Assembly (NCBI GenBank): GCA_028386065.3
Contig: JAKUCV010007431.1
Coordinates: forward strand, 1 to 64,000
Direction of reading: 5' to 3'
DNA length: 64,000 bases
Source of the DNA: Turnera subulata
Taxonomy: Eukaryota > Streptophyta > Magnoliopsida > Malpighiales > Passifloraceae
A program made the translations under genes and the position numbers. Shown here one piece after another: positions 1 to 10,749 of this stretch; position 1 is the first letter of the stretch, and each line of letters opens with the position of its first letter. The notes under the pieces are model-generated. The model had not been told where the DNA came from. It made no database searches and worked only from the letters and a program-made list of their open reading frames with translations.

Positions 1-524
1 GAGATAATCAACGAGCTTGGATAAGCGAGTATTTCGAGAACTTTTGTTGTTGCAATTAAGCACTAGAATTACCATGCCGTGTGTGACTACGAGTACCACC
101 TCTTTCCCAAGCAAGCTTTTCAGGATTCCATACAAGGCCAGGAGATATTCCCCTGTTTTCTCTGCTTGATTCCAGATCATTTTCAGTGCATCCACCCTCT
201 GGATTCCCTGCTGATGTAGAAGGCTGGGAACCTCGAGTTCCAGGCCGTCTCTTGCGTCTTCTTTGCCTTACTTCTACAGAGCGTTCATCGTTGGAAGATG
301 AACCCGAACACCAACCTATGTTAGGCTATGAATTAAGACCTTCTGTGTCCTATTTTCCTTATCATTAGGCGTCCTCTCATCTCTGTGCATCTAAAAAAGG
401 GCCAATTCTGAGATTCAGGAGACCCAGATTCCAAAAAATTGCATGGGCTCAAACAAAAGAAAAACTGAAAAACACTTGTAATACCAGAACAAAGGCCCAA
501 GTGTAAACCAAGAATGGGCAAAAT
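1..524. other. Left-edge DNA with unassigned open frame
   Basis: No gene could be assigned here. A plus-strand open frame of 60 codons from 186 to 368 starts beside an AG (acceptor-like) and could be the last exon of a gene lying left of the window, but I recognise no domain in it. Its last part (300-349) is also found at 2496-2545, so at least that portion is repetitive. It is more likely non-coding or a decayed exon than a complete gene. Confidence 0.3.
300..349 (+). repeat. 50-bp direct repeat, copy 1
   Basis: This 50-bp block is repeated in the same orientation at 2496-2545 with one mismatch. The copies bracket about 2.15 kb that contains tRNA-Val and the 78-bp tandem duplication. The similarity stops sharply at both ends, so this is a discrete duplicated block and not low-complexity sequence. 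Confidence 0.9.
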
Positions 525-598
525 TGGCGTCGCCCGGACTCGAACCGGAGACCTTCAGTGTGTTAGACTGACGTGATAACCAACTACACCACGACACC
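525..598 (-). tRNA. tRNA-Val (anticodon AAC)
   Basis: Read on the minus strand this is a full cloverleaf with no intron. The acceptor stem GGTGTCG pairs with CGACGCC (one G-U), followed by discriminator A. The D arm is GTGTAGTTGGTTATCAC, the anticodon stem-loop TCAGT-CTAACAC-ACTGA presents AAC, and the T loop contains GGTTCGAGTCC. A CAA motif lies just upstream, as is usual for plant tRNA genes. A run of four T's (RC of 520-523) directly after the 3' end would stop RNA polymerase III. It decodes GUU/GUC valine codons and looks functional. Confidence 0.96.
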
Positions 599-1929
599 AT
601 GTTGTTAATCATCTGCCCTTCGTCTTGAAGGACCAGTGAGTTCATGTTTGATATTTCCTCTTAAGTGGTATAGTCAGATAGTCTTAATTGCCGTTGCTTG
701 GGCGAGCCTAACTATTTTATTTTCGTTAAATATGTTGTTTCTGCCCACTGATAGATTCATACTACTCGGCAGTTAACCGTCAGTAGCAATGCCACTGTAT
801 TATTTCTTACGAAAACTCATCAATTTATGAAAAAATGGGATTCCAAAAACTGTATGAATTTGATATGTTTTGGTGGAGGGCTGGAGGCACCGAAGTTTAT
901 TACTGATGTTATAGAAGTCTTGCAAACTGGAGCAAAAACTGTGGGACTAAGTGATGGTTGTTTGCCAATTGCCACTCATCGTGTTTACAAGGAAATACTC
1001 TTCCCATATCAACCGCTAAAGTTTTATCTACTACCCAAATCAGTTAATATGGTTTTGGCTGTTGTGCACCACTTGTTTATTCATTTACTCGTTTGAATCT
1101 GCAATTTGACGCTTCAGGACTGAGAGGTAAGTGGAAAAGGTAACAAGATAGTCTGCTTTTAATTTCTTAAGATACCCTGCCAATGGGTAGACTGCCCTGG
1201 TCAGTTCAGACATATGTGGTTCAACTTGTTGCTTGTTCATGTTCTTTCTCAATCATGTAATGGATGAGGCATACGCTACCATAACAACATACAGTACTCT
1301 TGTCATTTTCAAGCCTGTTCCATGTATTTATGTATGTATATCGATCGTTTTAACTGCGAGACTGTCCAAAAGTGTTGAGATTGACAATAGTAAGTTGTCT
1401 TTGCAGGGAATGAAGAGGCAAGGGTGGATCAAAAGGGGCTAGTGTTGAAGTGCTGCTGTATTCTCTAAACCATGTGAAAAAAGCCTCGGAATGTTCAAGG
1501 TATTGTATATAGATGATTTGCCTGATGGCTCTTAATTAGTTCCGTCGATATATAATCGTGTGTATCAGAAGAACAATACTCGATCACATGGTGGCTAAAT
1601 AAATTAGACCCCAATGAAGCTGGCTGGTTACGTCCTAGATTGTAAGTGATCGGGCTGGCCCAAAAAAAGTAATTGTATGTGATCGGGCTGATGTGACCTG
1701 CTAGGACCAAATCAAGTTCAAAGCGCACAATCACAGAGGATTGGTTGCCTTAAGGGGATATTGCTACCCATACCATGGTGGATGGGGGCCCTTAAAAGAG
1801 GGTATCGAGCCCATCACGACCCAATTACCTTATTGTTCCGCTTGGTCACAAGCCAACGCTACTTGACTCGACGGTCTTCCTTGTAGTGGATTCCTTTATA
1901 AACTGCATAGCTCAGACAAGTTATTACTC
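599..1929. other. Intergenic, with one unassigned exon-like frame
   Basis: A plus-strand open frame at about 827-1096 encodes a stretch (Gly-Gly-Gly-Leu-Glu-Ala-Pro followed by a mixed helix-like sequence) that reads more like real protein than its surroundings. A consensus donor (GAG|GTAAGT) follows at about 1125 and an acceptor-like TTTGCAG at about 1407. These could be the remains of a plus-strand gene whose 5' part is outside the window. I could not name the family, and the evidence does not support a gene model. Confidence 0.3.
1670..1860 (+). repeat. Dispersed repeat, copy 1 (about 190 bp)
   Basis: This block is related to 8500-8691. Shared anchors in the same order and spacing are TAATTGTATGTG, GGGCTG-TGTGACCTG-TAG near the start, a CATCGAGCCCA-like block in the middle, and CGCTTGGTC-AAGCCAACGCT at the end. 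The middle is diverged. The near-equal length (191 and 192 bp) suggests two old copies of one interspersed element with no coding capacity. Confidence 0.7.
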
Positions 1930-2085
1930 GATGTGAGATTTAACTTTAATCTCATAGCTAACCCACATTTTATAGAATGTATCAAATACGCAAAGCCAAT
2001 TAACCGAGATGTGAGATTTAACTTTAATCTCATAGCTAACCCACATTTTATAGAATGTATCAAATACGCAAAGCCAATTAACCGA
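1930..2085 (+). repeat. 78-bp perfect tandem duplication
   Basis: Two head-to-tail copies of a 78-bp unit (1930-2007 and 2008-2085) appear identical base for base. The unit starts GATGTGAGATTTAAC and ends CAATTAACCGA. Identity over the whole unit means a recent duplication or an assembly duplication. Confidence 0.95.
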
Positions 2086-2120
2086 GTACCTGCGACAAAA
2101 AAAAAAAATTAACCGAGTAC
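2076..2120 (+). mobile_element. Poly(A) micro-insertion with 14-bp target duplication
   Basis: The 14-bp repeat AATTAACCGAGTAC at 2076-2089 recurs at 2107-2120. Between them is CTGCGAC followed by a run of A. A short A-tailed insert inside a target-site duplication is the footprint of L1-type target-primed reverse transcription with extreme 5' truncation. Confidence 0.7.
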
Positions 2121-4015
2121 TGGAAGCATAACAATGGATCGGGAATCTACCCGGTAAGTATAGAGAAGTTTGATTGATTGATTATCCTTGGGGACACATC
2201 AAATTACTACAAATTTTATTGTGGCGAGTCTTCATCCAATTTTTAAAATGTAGTCGCCCAAATAATAGGACCATGATTGCGATAGGACACTATAAGACGA
2301 AGTTCTCTACAGTATATTTCTCTTTGTTAGCATTACCTCACAACTGGCTGCATATGTTTTGGCAATTGCATTAACTATAGTATTGTAATTTCTTACTTTT
2401 GTCGGGACGAAGAGTTCATGGGAGGACCAGATTTTTTAGTTGTTTTTCTTTTAATTTTTAATCTCTATAGAAGCAAATAAGTACGCACATCTCGTGAACC
2501 CTAACACCAACCTATGTTAGGCTATGAATTAAGACCTTCTGTGTCGGATACTAAACTATACTCGTGCAGCCTTTGTCGCTCAGGCTCTTCCATTTTGTCC
2601 TAACTAACATTTCCAGTCATTTTCAATTCACGGGGGTGCTACTGTCTCCATGGATGAATCCAAAGCCCAACCATTACAAGCCAAACTTTTTTTTTCTAAC
2701 TACTATGCTACAGTAGATTCTCCAATCGCTTTCATACAGCACTCCATTGCCAACCAATTATTGACGATTAGTAGATCTTATGTGTCAGTACTGAAGCGTT
2801 CACATGCAAAACTAGCTCATTCTTTGGTCGCTACCGTCTTTTAATTTGCTCACCTAATCATCATTAGTTTCTTTATGTTGCTTAAAACGTTAATGCAGAC
2901 GAATTTGGCGCTGGCTTATAGGATTGGTACTCATTGTCCTTATAATGCTGCCCCTATGAACAGATAGACATGTAAGAAAATTTAGCTTTGAATGTTCCAA
3001 GAAAAAATGGATGGCCTTTAATATAATCCTCATACGTTCCCCCATTTGTTAATGATTTTGTTGAATCCAAATCTCACCCATCTTATCATGATATGACAAC
3101 TTTGACTGAGAGTGTCGGAAAAGGGCCGACGCAAATACATGGAGGACTGACAAAATAACGTTAAACAAAAGGTGAAGTTTGTCTAATTCAAAATCTCGAA
3201 TCCAGTATTGCAGTCTCTGGATCAACTAAAACTAAACACAACAGCATTTTAATTTGCAGTGGAGAAGCCAGGTATGGTTGAACTCAATCTGCGAAAAGCT
3301 GCTTTGAGAAATTGACAATCATTAATCTCCTTAATGGTGATGATCATTTTCATTCTCTAGGTACAGGAGTCCTTCACTTTGTTATTTATTGAATGGTGAG
3401 CTAATTAGAGAATGTCAGTTGATTTCTTAACGAAGGAAGGACCACCGGTGCTGTTGGACGTCACAGGATTTCCACCACCTGGGTTACTGACCTTGTCGCT
3501 TGCTAACTCTATTCTTGCAGACCTCTTAATTGATACTAACAACAGTAGTTTCGTTTTCCCTTTTATGTTCCCCTGCTCTAATAAATAACACCACAAACAA
3601 CAGTCATCGATCTTTTTAGCATCAAAAACAGTAATTGTTGTTTACCCTGACCCATTCAATAATCATTGTTTATTTCTCTTTTTTTCCCTTTAACCCAATA
3701 TGGATCCTTAGGCCCATTTGTGCATACTTCCGAGAATTAGTACCATGTTCTACTTGATCTATAACACGATACCTCCTCACTTGCCCGGCCCAGGTAGCTT
3801 CTCTTCGCCCTTGTATTGTAGGACTAATTTTGGATTTCTATTATTATAAATCATCCATAAAAAGTAAAAACAAGATAGGATTAATCTCTGGGATAGGACC
3901 GAAATCCAATATTAGAACACAGAATATAATAGGATGGATTTAACATTTTTAAAAATTTTTCAGGGAAAAGAAGCATGACAGTTGAAAGTAGTGGTAGCAT
4001 TAGACAATTCCAGTT
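2121..4015. other. Intergenic, no gene seen
   Basis: AT-rich DNA without a convincing coding region. Short open frames at 2174-2374, 2650-2844 (+) and 3405-3596 (-) have no recognisable domain, and their composition matches the surroundings. It contains the second copy of the 50-bp repeat (2496-2545). Confidence 0.6.
2496..2545 (+). repeat. 50-bp direct repeat, copy 2
   Basis: Partner of the block at 300-349 in the same orientation, with one mismatch. Sequence on either side is unrelated to the flanks of the first copy. Confidence 0.9.
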
Positions 4016-4132
4016 AAACTCAGAGCTTAACTCATTCGGGGGCAGGCGTACTTCGTGAGTTTTTGATGTAATGTCCCTTCTTTTTTCCTTCATTCACCAA
4101 AAAAAAAAAAAAAACTCAGAGCTTAACTCATT
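4016..4132 (+). mobile_element. 75-bp retroposon tail with 21-bp target duplication
   Basis: A 21-bp repeat (AAACTCAGAGCTTAACTCAT plus T) at 4016-4036 recurs exactly at 4112-4132. The 75 bp between them start CGGGGGCAGGCG and end ATTCACC followed by a long poly(A). The structure is complete for a 5'-truncated plus-strand LINE 3' end: tail, short body and perfect target-site duplication. It lies about 230 bp downstream of the PMEI stop codon. Confidence 0.88.
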
Positions 4133-4357
4133 AAACCAGGTTACTGTCCATTTTCTTTAGCATTACAAAGACTCGAGACAACCAAAAACTTTCCTCTCAC
4201 ACAAAACCTATCACACCAAACCTGAAACCAACTACACAAAAAAGAGAAGGAAAAAAAGGAACAGACGCAAACATTTACTTACACCACAGAAAATGTATGT
4301 GATACTCCTAACTACCTAAAACAAACCCCACCTTATACATATAATTAATTATAACTT

Positions 4358-5014
4358 TCAAGGCATTCCTTTAGCGGCGTAGGTATTAACCAAAGCAAGT
4401 GCATTGCTCGTGAACTTCTTCACAACCGCCGCACGGTTACACACCTCCGCCTTCACCGGCCCGTCCTCCACGTCCTCGAACCCGTCCGTGCACGTCTCCT
4501 CGTCCGTCAGCGCCGCGCTCATCCACGTCTGCACGTTGCTCATCCCGAACTGGAACGACTCCGCCGTCATCGGCACCGCGGCTGCGGAGGAGGAGGACCC
4601 CCCGCCGCCGAGCCTCCGCATCTGCTTGAGCGATCCGGTGATCTCGTCCACCGCGTCGGCGAAGTTGGAGAAGCAGTCGTGGACCGCGGCCGCGGCGCGG
4701 CGGTCGGCCCCGTAGTCGGCCTCGCGGGAGAGGTTGGAGACGTAGGCGGCCATGCGGCGGGCCTTGGAGAGGCTGACGCCGACGGCGAGGCGGGCGAGGC
4801 GGCCGGGGCTCTGCTGGACGGCGCTGGCGTAGCGGGAGAGGGAAGTGTAGCAGACCTCGGGGTACAGCGTGGCGCCGCAGCTGCTGCGGATGTAATCTGT
4901 GCCGTTGGCTTCTGGTGTGGTGGGGTCAGGTGAAGCAGCAACGGTGAGGATTGCATGGGAGGAGTAGAGGCATAGAACTGTAAAGAGAACGGAGAGAACT
5001 ACTTGTGTTTCCAT
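4358..5014 (-). CDS. Pectin methylesterase inhibitor (PMEI) family protein
   Basis: Single-exon gene, 218 aa, of the plant invertase/pectin methylesterase inhibitor superfamily. Such proteins are secreted to the cell wall, bind pectin methylesterase one to one and so limit pectin de-esterification; some members inhibit invertase instead, and sequence alone does not decide which. Residues 1-27 form a signal peptide with a hydrophobic core. The mature domain has the expected Cys pattern: a pair near residues 46 and 55 (SSCGATLYPEVC), one in VHDCF, one in EETC and one in AEVCNR. It is a four-helix bundle type sequence with an Ala-rich middle and a Gly/Ser-rich loop near residue 140. Start chosen at the first ATG before the signal peptide. 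A TATA-like CTATTTAAG lies about 90 bp upstream on the minus strand. The coding part is much more GC-rich than its flanks. Confidence 0.93.
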   Translation of the reverse strand: METQVVLSVLFTVLCLYSSHAILTVAASPDPTTPEANGTDYIRSSCGATLYPEVCYTSLSRYASAVQQSPGRLARLAVGVSLSKARRMAAYVSNLSREADYGADRRAAAAVHDCFSNFADAVDEITGSLKQMRRLGGGGSSSSAAAVPMTAESFQFGMSNVQTWMSAALTDEETCTDGFEDVEDGPVKAEVCNRAAVVKKFTSNALALVNTYAAKGMP

Positions 5015-7979
5015 TTTGGCTTGTGTTTCTGTGTTGTATAATTTTTTGGATAGGACAGAGAGAGTGATGTGTGATTTATGGAGATGTGAAGAATCGGGTG
5101 CTTAAATAGGATTTTAGTCTTATAATTGATTTACCTGAATGGTCAGTGTTTTCTCTTAGAATTGCAATAATGCCACTAAGCAAAATGTATACGATACAAA
5201 TATTTTACACTAATTAAGTACATTATCATACTAAATACTAATTAATGATGATATTAGTAGAGGGAAGATCAGAAAATTCACACTACGTGTCCTGCAAATC
5301 AAATTTTTAAAACTGCTAAATGGCTACGAAGTTGGTTACAATTGATTCTGCTCTGCACGGGTGATTTGAATGGCAGCGATGCAAAATCAATTTTCTGTTA
5401 ATATATTGCTAATTAACAAGAACATTTAGCCCGGTTTCTACTGATAAAATAATTGGTAAAGTATACGTGTTATCGTTTGCAAAATGTGACAAAATATTTT
5501 GTGCAAATACCAGTCGACATAGGGAATATACATGGACCATCCTGATCAATTCCAATACAGTGACCCCATACATATTTTTTTGAAAAAAATGTCCAGTCTT
5601 CGGCCTTTTTGCTTTTCCCTTTTAGCTTTTTCCCTTTTTTCTGGTGTGATAGTTTAGTGCTCAAGCACGCCCCAACAAGTACTAGTATCTTATACTAATC
5701 GACTTGTTCTTGTTTGGCTTATACTAGAATCAAGAGGATTATTTGTTCACAGACAAATTAACGTGACATGCCATCTTAATGAAGACGTACCTTAGCAGCA
5801 GAAGTAACTAAAGTTTCTGGGGACCCTAAACCAGTGAAAATCATAAATGACAACATCTCATTCTTGTGCAAGCCCGGCCGGCTTTAAACTTTCCCGTGAA
5901 GGAAATTAACCGACCATGGATTATGTATGTTCAACGGGACTAGAAAAGTGCAATGATCAAAATTTGCAGATTTTGAGAGTTACATCCATTCACTGAACTA
6001 ATTTTGGGTATGTGTTGTGGATCTTTATGTGCCTGATAGGTTGACATGTGAAAATTGAATCCTATTTAGCTTCGATAAATGTTTACACACTTTCAAGGAT
6101 GCCAACAAAAAGTTGGAATTATTGTAAAACTTGAAAAGTACAACTTGCTATCTATCTAGCTTAAATTAAATTAGAATGCACTTAACACCCAATTCTTTAT
6201 ATTCTTTAAAACTTGAAGTGGGAAACCACTGGTACAGGAGAATGGCCGGTTAACTTCCATTAGCTCTAGGAATGCGGCTGGTAGTGGAACATTTTATCAA
6301 TTGCTTTCATTGCAAGAATGCAACTGCACGGGAACAATGAATACCATTCCGTACACAAATCTTATACTTCGAAGCAAACAAAGACGGAAGAGAAAGAAGC
6401 TTCTGTCTCGGTGGAATGTAGAACAATGCTGTGCTTTAAATTATTTAGATAAAGGTAAGGTAAAATATCAATTTGGGAAGATATTGCATTCCCGTATCTG
6501 CAAGCATAACTCAAAACTAATTGGCACTGAAATGTTTACCAAAACAACACACACATTCATAATACCTTTTTTTTTTTTTATTTCAACTTTCTCCATCCAG
6601 ACACATGCTAATAGCAGTTACACAGGTTAACTTCACTCCCGCATTAATTTTCACTAGTTGAGTCCAAAAGTAGATTTTCATGTCAAATTTGCTAGAACAA
6701 GCAAATTTGTGCAGACCAACTGAGGTGGGGAAAAAATGATGATGACACTTTAAATTAAAATAGCATCTGACGAAGGGATTAATTAATTTGGTCCACCCCC
6801 AACCGATGTTGTGTGTACAAACTTCACAATTGAAATGCAGCATCACATTAATGGAGCACTACACCTGCTCTCAGGCGCCGGCTTCCTTTCAATTATAGGA
6901 CGGTTAATTGGGTTGTTGGTTAGGAAGTTAGCAACTTTTTTTACTTGCCCATTCGCCCACTAGTGTGAAGCGTGCAACTTTTTCTAGTAGCTTTAGCGGA
7001 TGGTAGGTCCCCTTGCTCTGCACAATTTTGCCTTTGCTTTTACATGTTCCTTTCCTTTTCCTTTCAAACAGCCAAATGCGTTTAGATTTGGCCACTATTA
7101 TTTTCCTTCCAAGTAGTAGACTTGTGTTACTTTGTGGATAGCCCATGCACATAGACACTAGTTAGTTGTCGCTTGGATGCCAATGCATCAGTTTGGTACA
7201 GTTCGAGTGAGTTCAATCCACTCGAGAATTTGGTTTAAAAGATGAAGTGCCTAACCAAAAAACTTGCTACATGTGTAGAGCAGTCAATAAAAGGAAAAAA
7301 AGGCCAGGAGATGAGGAGGGAAAAAAACTTGCTTCACAGTGGGCATAAGGCTGTCTTGAAATTTGACTTTATTGCAAACCCATCAAGAGGATATCTGGTG
7401 TGGATTCAGTTCTCTGTCTTGGTGAATGATTTAGAAGATTCTGGGTCAGATTAACCAAATCGTTTGACAAAAAAACGAATTATGGGTTCACGGACTAACC
7501 GGCGCAATTGACTCGATTTGGACTAATTTCATTGCTTAACGTGAATGATGATGGATGGATATGATTGGGGGAACATAATCCTCGTTAAAGCATGTAAAGG
7601 CCATGTTGTTTGTATTAAGTTGTAACCAAACCCGCCAGGAGACCTGTAATAAACCGTTAGGATAGGAGAACTGGGCCAGATTTCTGGGTTTAGTGGGTGA
7701 GATTTCTAGAGGCGAAACAATGTCACCATCATGGACCCCAAGAATTGTGTTTTAATTATAAGATACACCAGATTTGTCTCATGATGTTTGCAAAAGGCTG
7801 TCTCTTGAATCTCTATGCAGAATTACCCCACAACATTATTTGTTTCTTTGGTCATTTGTCAACAGGAAAGGAGGCGAATTCAACTCCGTGAATGAGGGAA
7901 AAAAAATGTCCACCGCAAACAATAAATGTTTTTGTTAAGGTTGGGGAGGTCTGGTCAGTAGTAGATTACTAGATGTATG
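5015..7979. other. Intergenic, no gene seen
   Basis: AT-rich DNA upstream of the PMEI gene. Open frames at 6301-6630 (+) and 6583-6846 (-) are short and without recognisable domains. No tRNA, LTR or long repeat was noticed. Confidence 0.6.
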
Positions 7980-8110
7980 TTCCCTTCATTTCTTTTTTTT
8001 TTTGGTCGAAACCGGGAAGTATATTGAAAATATACGTGAGCAGATACATGATTAGGAGTCGGTTGCTCACTCCGACTACTATCTTACAAAANTTCCCTTC
8101 ATTTCTTTTT
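7980..8110 (-). mobile_element. 5'-truncated LINE/SINE-like insert with target duplication and one N
   Basis: The 18-bp repeat TTCCCTTCATTTCTTTTT at 7980-7997 recurs at 8093-8110. The inserted 95 bp begin with a poly(T) run followed by GGTCGAAACCGGGAAG, so on the minus strand it is a short body ending TTTCGACC plus poly(A). An undetermined base N sits at 8092, exactly at the 5' junction. The same GGTCGAA terminus appears in the micro-insertion at 18291. N at the repeat boundary leaves a joining artefact possible. Confidence 0.75.
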
Positions 8111-8499
8111 GAACATAGGCTTCTTAGTTCTTTTTACCCTTTTTGTTTTTGGACCAATGTCTTTTGACGACTTATATTCCGGTTTTGAATTTGAAGGCCT
8201 TGTCAGTATAAATTTTTGGTAAGCAGCTATGCAGCCATTCTTTTGATGATAATAAAATATGCAATGACTACTGTTGAAGCCACAACTAAGCCACCATCTA
8301 GGCAGTAACTGGAGGATAAATTCTTATGGCTTTTGAAACTTTGAGACTGACACAGGTAGGTAGGTACCACAAGTCCACAGATGCTGTTCAAAAGAACAGA
8401 AAAGGTGAACCCTGATCGATGATCCACGAGTGGGGAGATCTATGGTCGGCCCGAAAGGCCCAACTTAGTAACGAGCCTAGAAGATTATGAGGTAAAAAA

Positions 8500-8691
8500 T
8501 AATTGTATGTGGTTGGGCTGTTGTGACCTGTTAGCTAAACAAGACAGAGGCTACTAAACAATCAACAACCAATCAGGTTAGAAATTTAACACCCGCCCGC
8601 CCAAAGGGCTAATGGGCCATCAAGAGAGCATCGAGCCCACCCACAATCAATGATTTTAATGTCCCGCTTGGTCGGTCATAAAGCCAACGCT
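8500..8691 (+). repeat. Dispersed repeat, copy 2 (about 190 bp)
   Basis: Second, diverged copy of the element at 1670-1860 in the same orientation, sharing the start, middle and end anchors. No open frame or terminal inverted repeat was recognised. Confidence 0.7.
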
Positions 8692-10417
8692 TCACGAATG
8701 GCTTTTTCACGTTATGGATGAAACTCGAAGCAAGGAAGAACTCCAAAATAAACGACAGGACAACAAATAATATGTCAAGGAAACAAGGGAGATAGTTAGG
8801 GTCAAGAATCCAAGTACAAGATACCAGATACAATATCCCACACCATACCCAAAAATTTAATTTGAACCCGTGTCCAAACAAGTGCAAGCCATCCCCTTTT
8901 TCTTTTCTCTTCTTTTTGGCCAGTATCTAACGCTAGTACAAGAATCTGGTCATTTGTTCTCCTACCTAAAGTTATGGTGATGATGCCCATTTGGCATTGA
9001 TTGGCCTACATAGAACATGCTGCTTTATTTCTTCCTGGGATGGGATGTGTAGAATTTCTGTTTTCGTGACCTAATCATTGGATATTCATAAATATGGGCG
9101 CCATTCAAAGCTTGTATTCTTCCAAGACTCGGGTCAGCATTGGTCACATGAAACTATGAATCAGGAGCCGAATATCAAGCTCAAGTTAAATGAACAAAAC
9201 TCGCAAGTATTATGGGCTACACAACAAGGTCCAAGATCTGAACTTAATTTAATGCCTTTTTTTTTTCATATTCACACAAACCATGTCCTCGAGTCCCGCC
9301 AAATGAGAAACCAAATTTCAAGGATTTTGCACCTTTTAGCGTAAGTGATGGAGTGGAGAAGAATATCTTGCATATGGGTTTCCGGATCTTACCGGTTGTT
9401 TACGATATTATGGTAAGGTAAGGTTTGTTTCACTCTGATGATGATGCTTGGGTAATTTGGTTCATTTTGCTCCAAGTTGGGGACCGAATCTTCAATACTT
9501 CACCTACCTTTTCCCATTTCCCTATATGCATACATTTATTATGTATACTCCTCTACAAGACTGCTAGCTAAACTCTCTTTTTTTTTTTCCCGCGCTTATT
9601 TATTCGCTTGTCATTCATAGGGCCTGTTCATTGAATATCCATGTTTCAGTAACATACGAGAATGGAATGAAAAACTTACACTTCCACGAGTAATTGTCTT
9701 GCTATTGATGGATATACACAGTTGAATTGAATTGTGAAGTCTGGAACCGTCTTCAATGCCATGTACCAGCAGAAAAATTATGTAGAAGGATAATATACTA
9801 ATTGAATACATCTCTTTATTGCACATTTGGGTTCCCGTTTATGGCATATACTACAAGTTATTAGCCCGATTAACAAGTTTTTTTTTATCCAAAAGCATAA
9901 GCCAACCACTTCCCCTATCATACTAACAATAAGGTGGAAAATGTAACAGAGAAGACAAAGGATCATGCCACGGCATTTCATTCATTTTTTTTTTGTTTGC
10001 AGTACCTTCCTGTGTTGATTTATCTTTTCAAGAAAATAATTGTACAATCGCTAGATTTGCCTGTGTCATCCTCGTACTCTCTACTGATTTCTTATCCGTT
10101 CTCTTCACAGACTTCCTCTTCCCTTTCAGGGCCTAGAAACTATAGCCCAAAGGACCACATAATCTAACTGCACCCTCCACTACTTATTTCACTTCAATTC
10201 TGCTCCAGAAAAAAAATTCCTTCACAGTAAATTTCCAACTAACCAAACAGAAAATTCACATGCCCCCCTCCCCAAAATCTCACACAAGTCAACCCATCTG
10301 ACGCTATAGAATCATTTACAACCATCATCAGCACCACCAAAACTAGCGGCCCAAGCCCATAACATATTTAACATTCACATTCTACTACTTGGTTGGGACC
10401 CACATCACAGGTTACTC

Positions 10418-10423
10418 CACGTG
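10418..10423. promoter_or_regulatory. G-box (CACGTG), distal
   Basis: CACGTG core in the context CCACGTGTC, about 330 bp upstream of the GH9 start codon. G-boxes bind bZIP and bHLH factors in plants. A second copy lies at 10623-10628. Function is inferred from motif and position only. Confidence 0.4.
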
Positions 10424-10622
10424 TCGCCCATTCTTTCGACGGCGAAACTCCTCTGTACGGCTGTACCCCACCGGCCCTCATTAAAAACTCCAACAAGTTA
10501 CTTGCATGTTTTACTGTTGGGTTCAGACAATTAACCCGACCCATTTAAGTGGTCAAAGCCAGATATACCCGGTCAAGCATGCCCGTGCCTTGGAATCCAA
10601 ACTTCATCCAGTCATGTCCGTC

Positions 10623-10628
10623 CACGTG
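10623..10628. promoter_or_regulatory. G-box (CACGTG), proximal
   Basis: CACGTG in the context TCCACGTGGTG, about 120 bp upstream of the GH9 start codon. Together with the site at 10418 it gives two G-boxes in the proximal promoter. Confidence 0.4.
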
Positions 10629-10749
10629 GTGCACTCCTACTGGTGCGTTCTCTGGAATCCAATGCCACGCACCTCTAGTTTTGCCCTTTTAAAACCCCCT
10701 CCATGGACTAGCTCTCTCCTCCACTTTGCTCTGCTCTCTCACCCCAAAA

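Larger units (their letters stand above)
8692..10749. other. Intergenic, upstream region of the GH9 gene
   Basis: No gene seen. The last few hundred bases are the likely promoter and 5' leader of the endoglucanase and become C/T-rich close to its start codon. Open frames here, including one at 10506-10964 that runs into the GH9 first exon in another frame, are spurious. Confidence 0.6.

Noticed and set aside
3405..3596. Minus-strand 63-codon frame with a Gly/Pro/Ser-rich end, possibly a small secreted peptide
   Set aside because: No signal peptide, no match to CLE, CEP, IDA or RALF motifs, no promoter evidence.
4404..4956. Long frames on both strands over the PMEI gene (4404-4715, 4679-4933, 4567-4956)
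   Set aside because: GC-rich coding DNA gives few stops in other frames; only the 218-codon frame has signal peptide and conserved Cys.
8609..8887. 92-codon minus-strand hydrophobic frame
   Set aside because: Overlaps the dispersed repeat and has no domain; T-rich DNA often encodes hydrophobic frames by chance.
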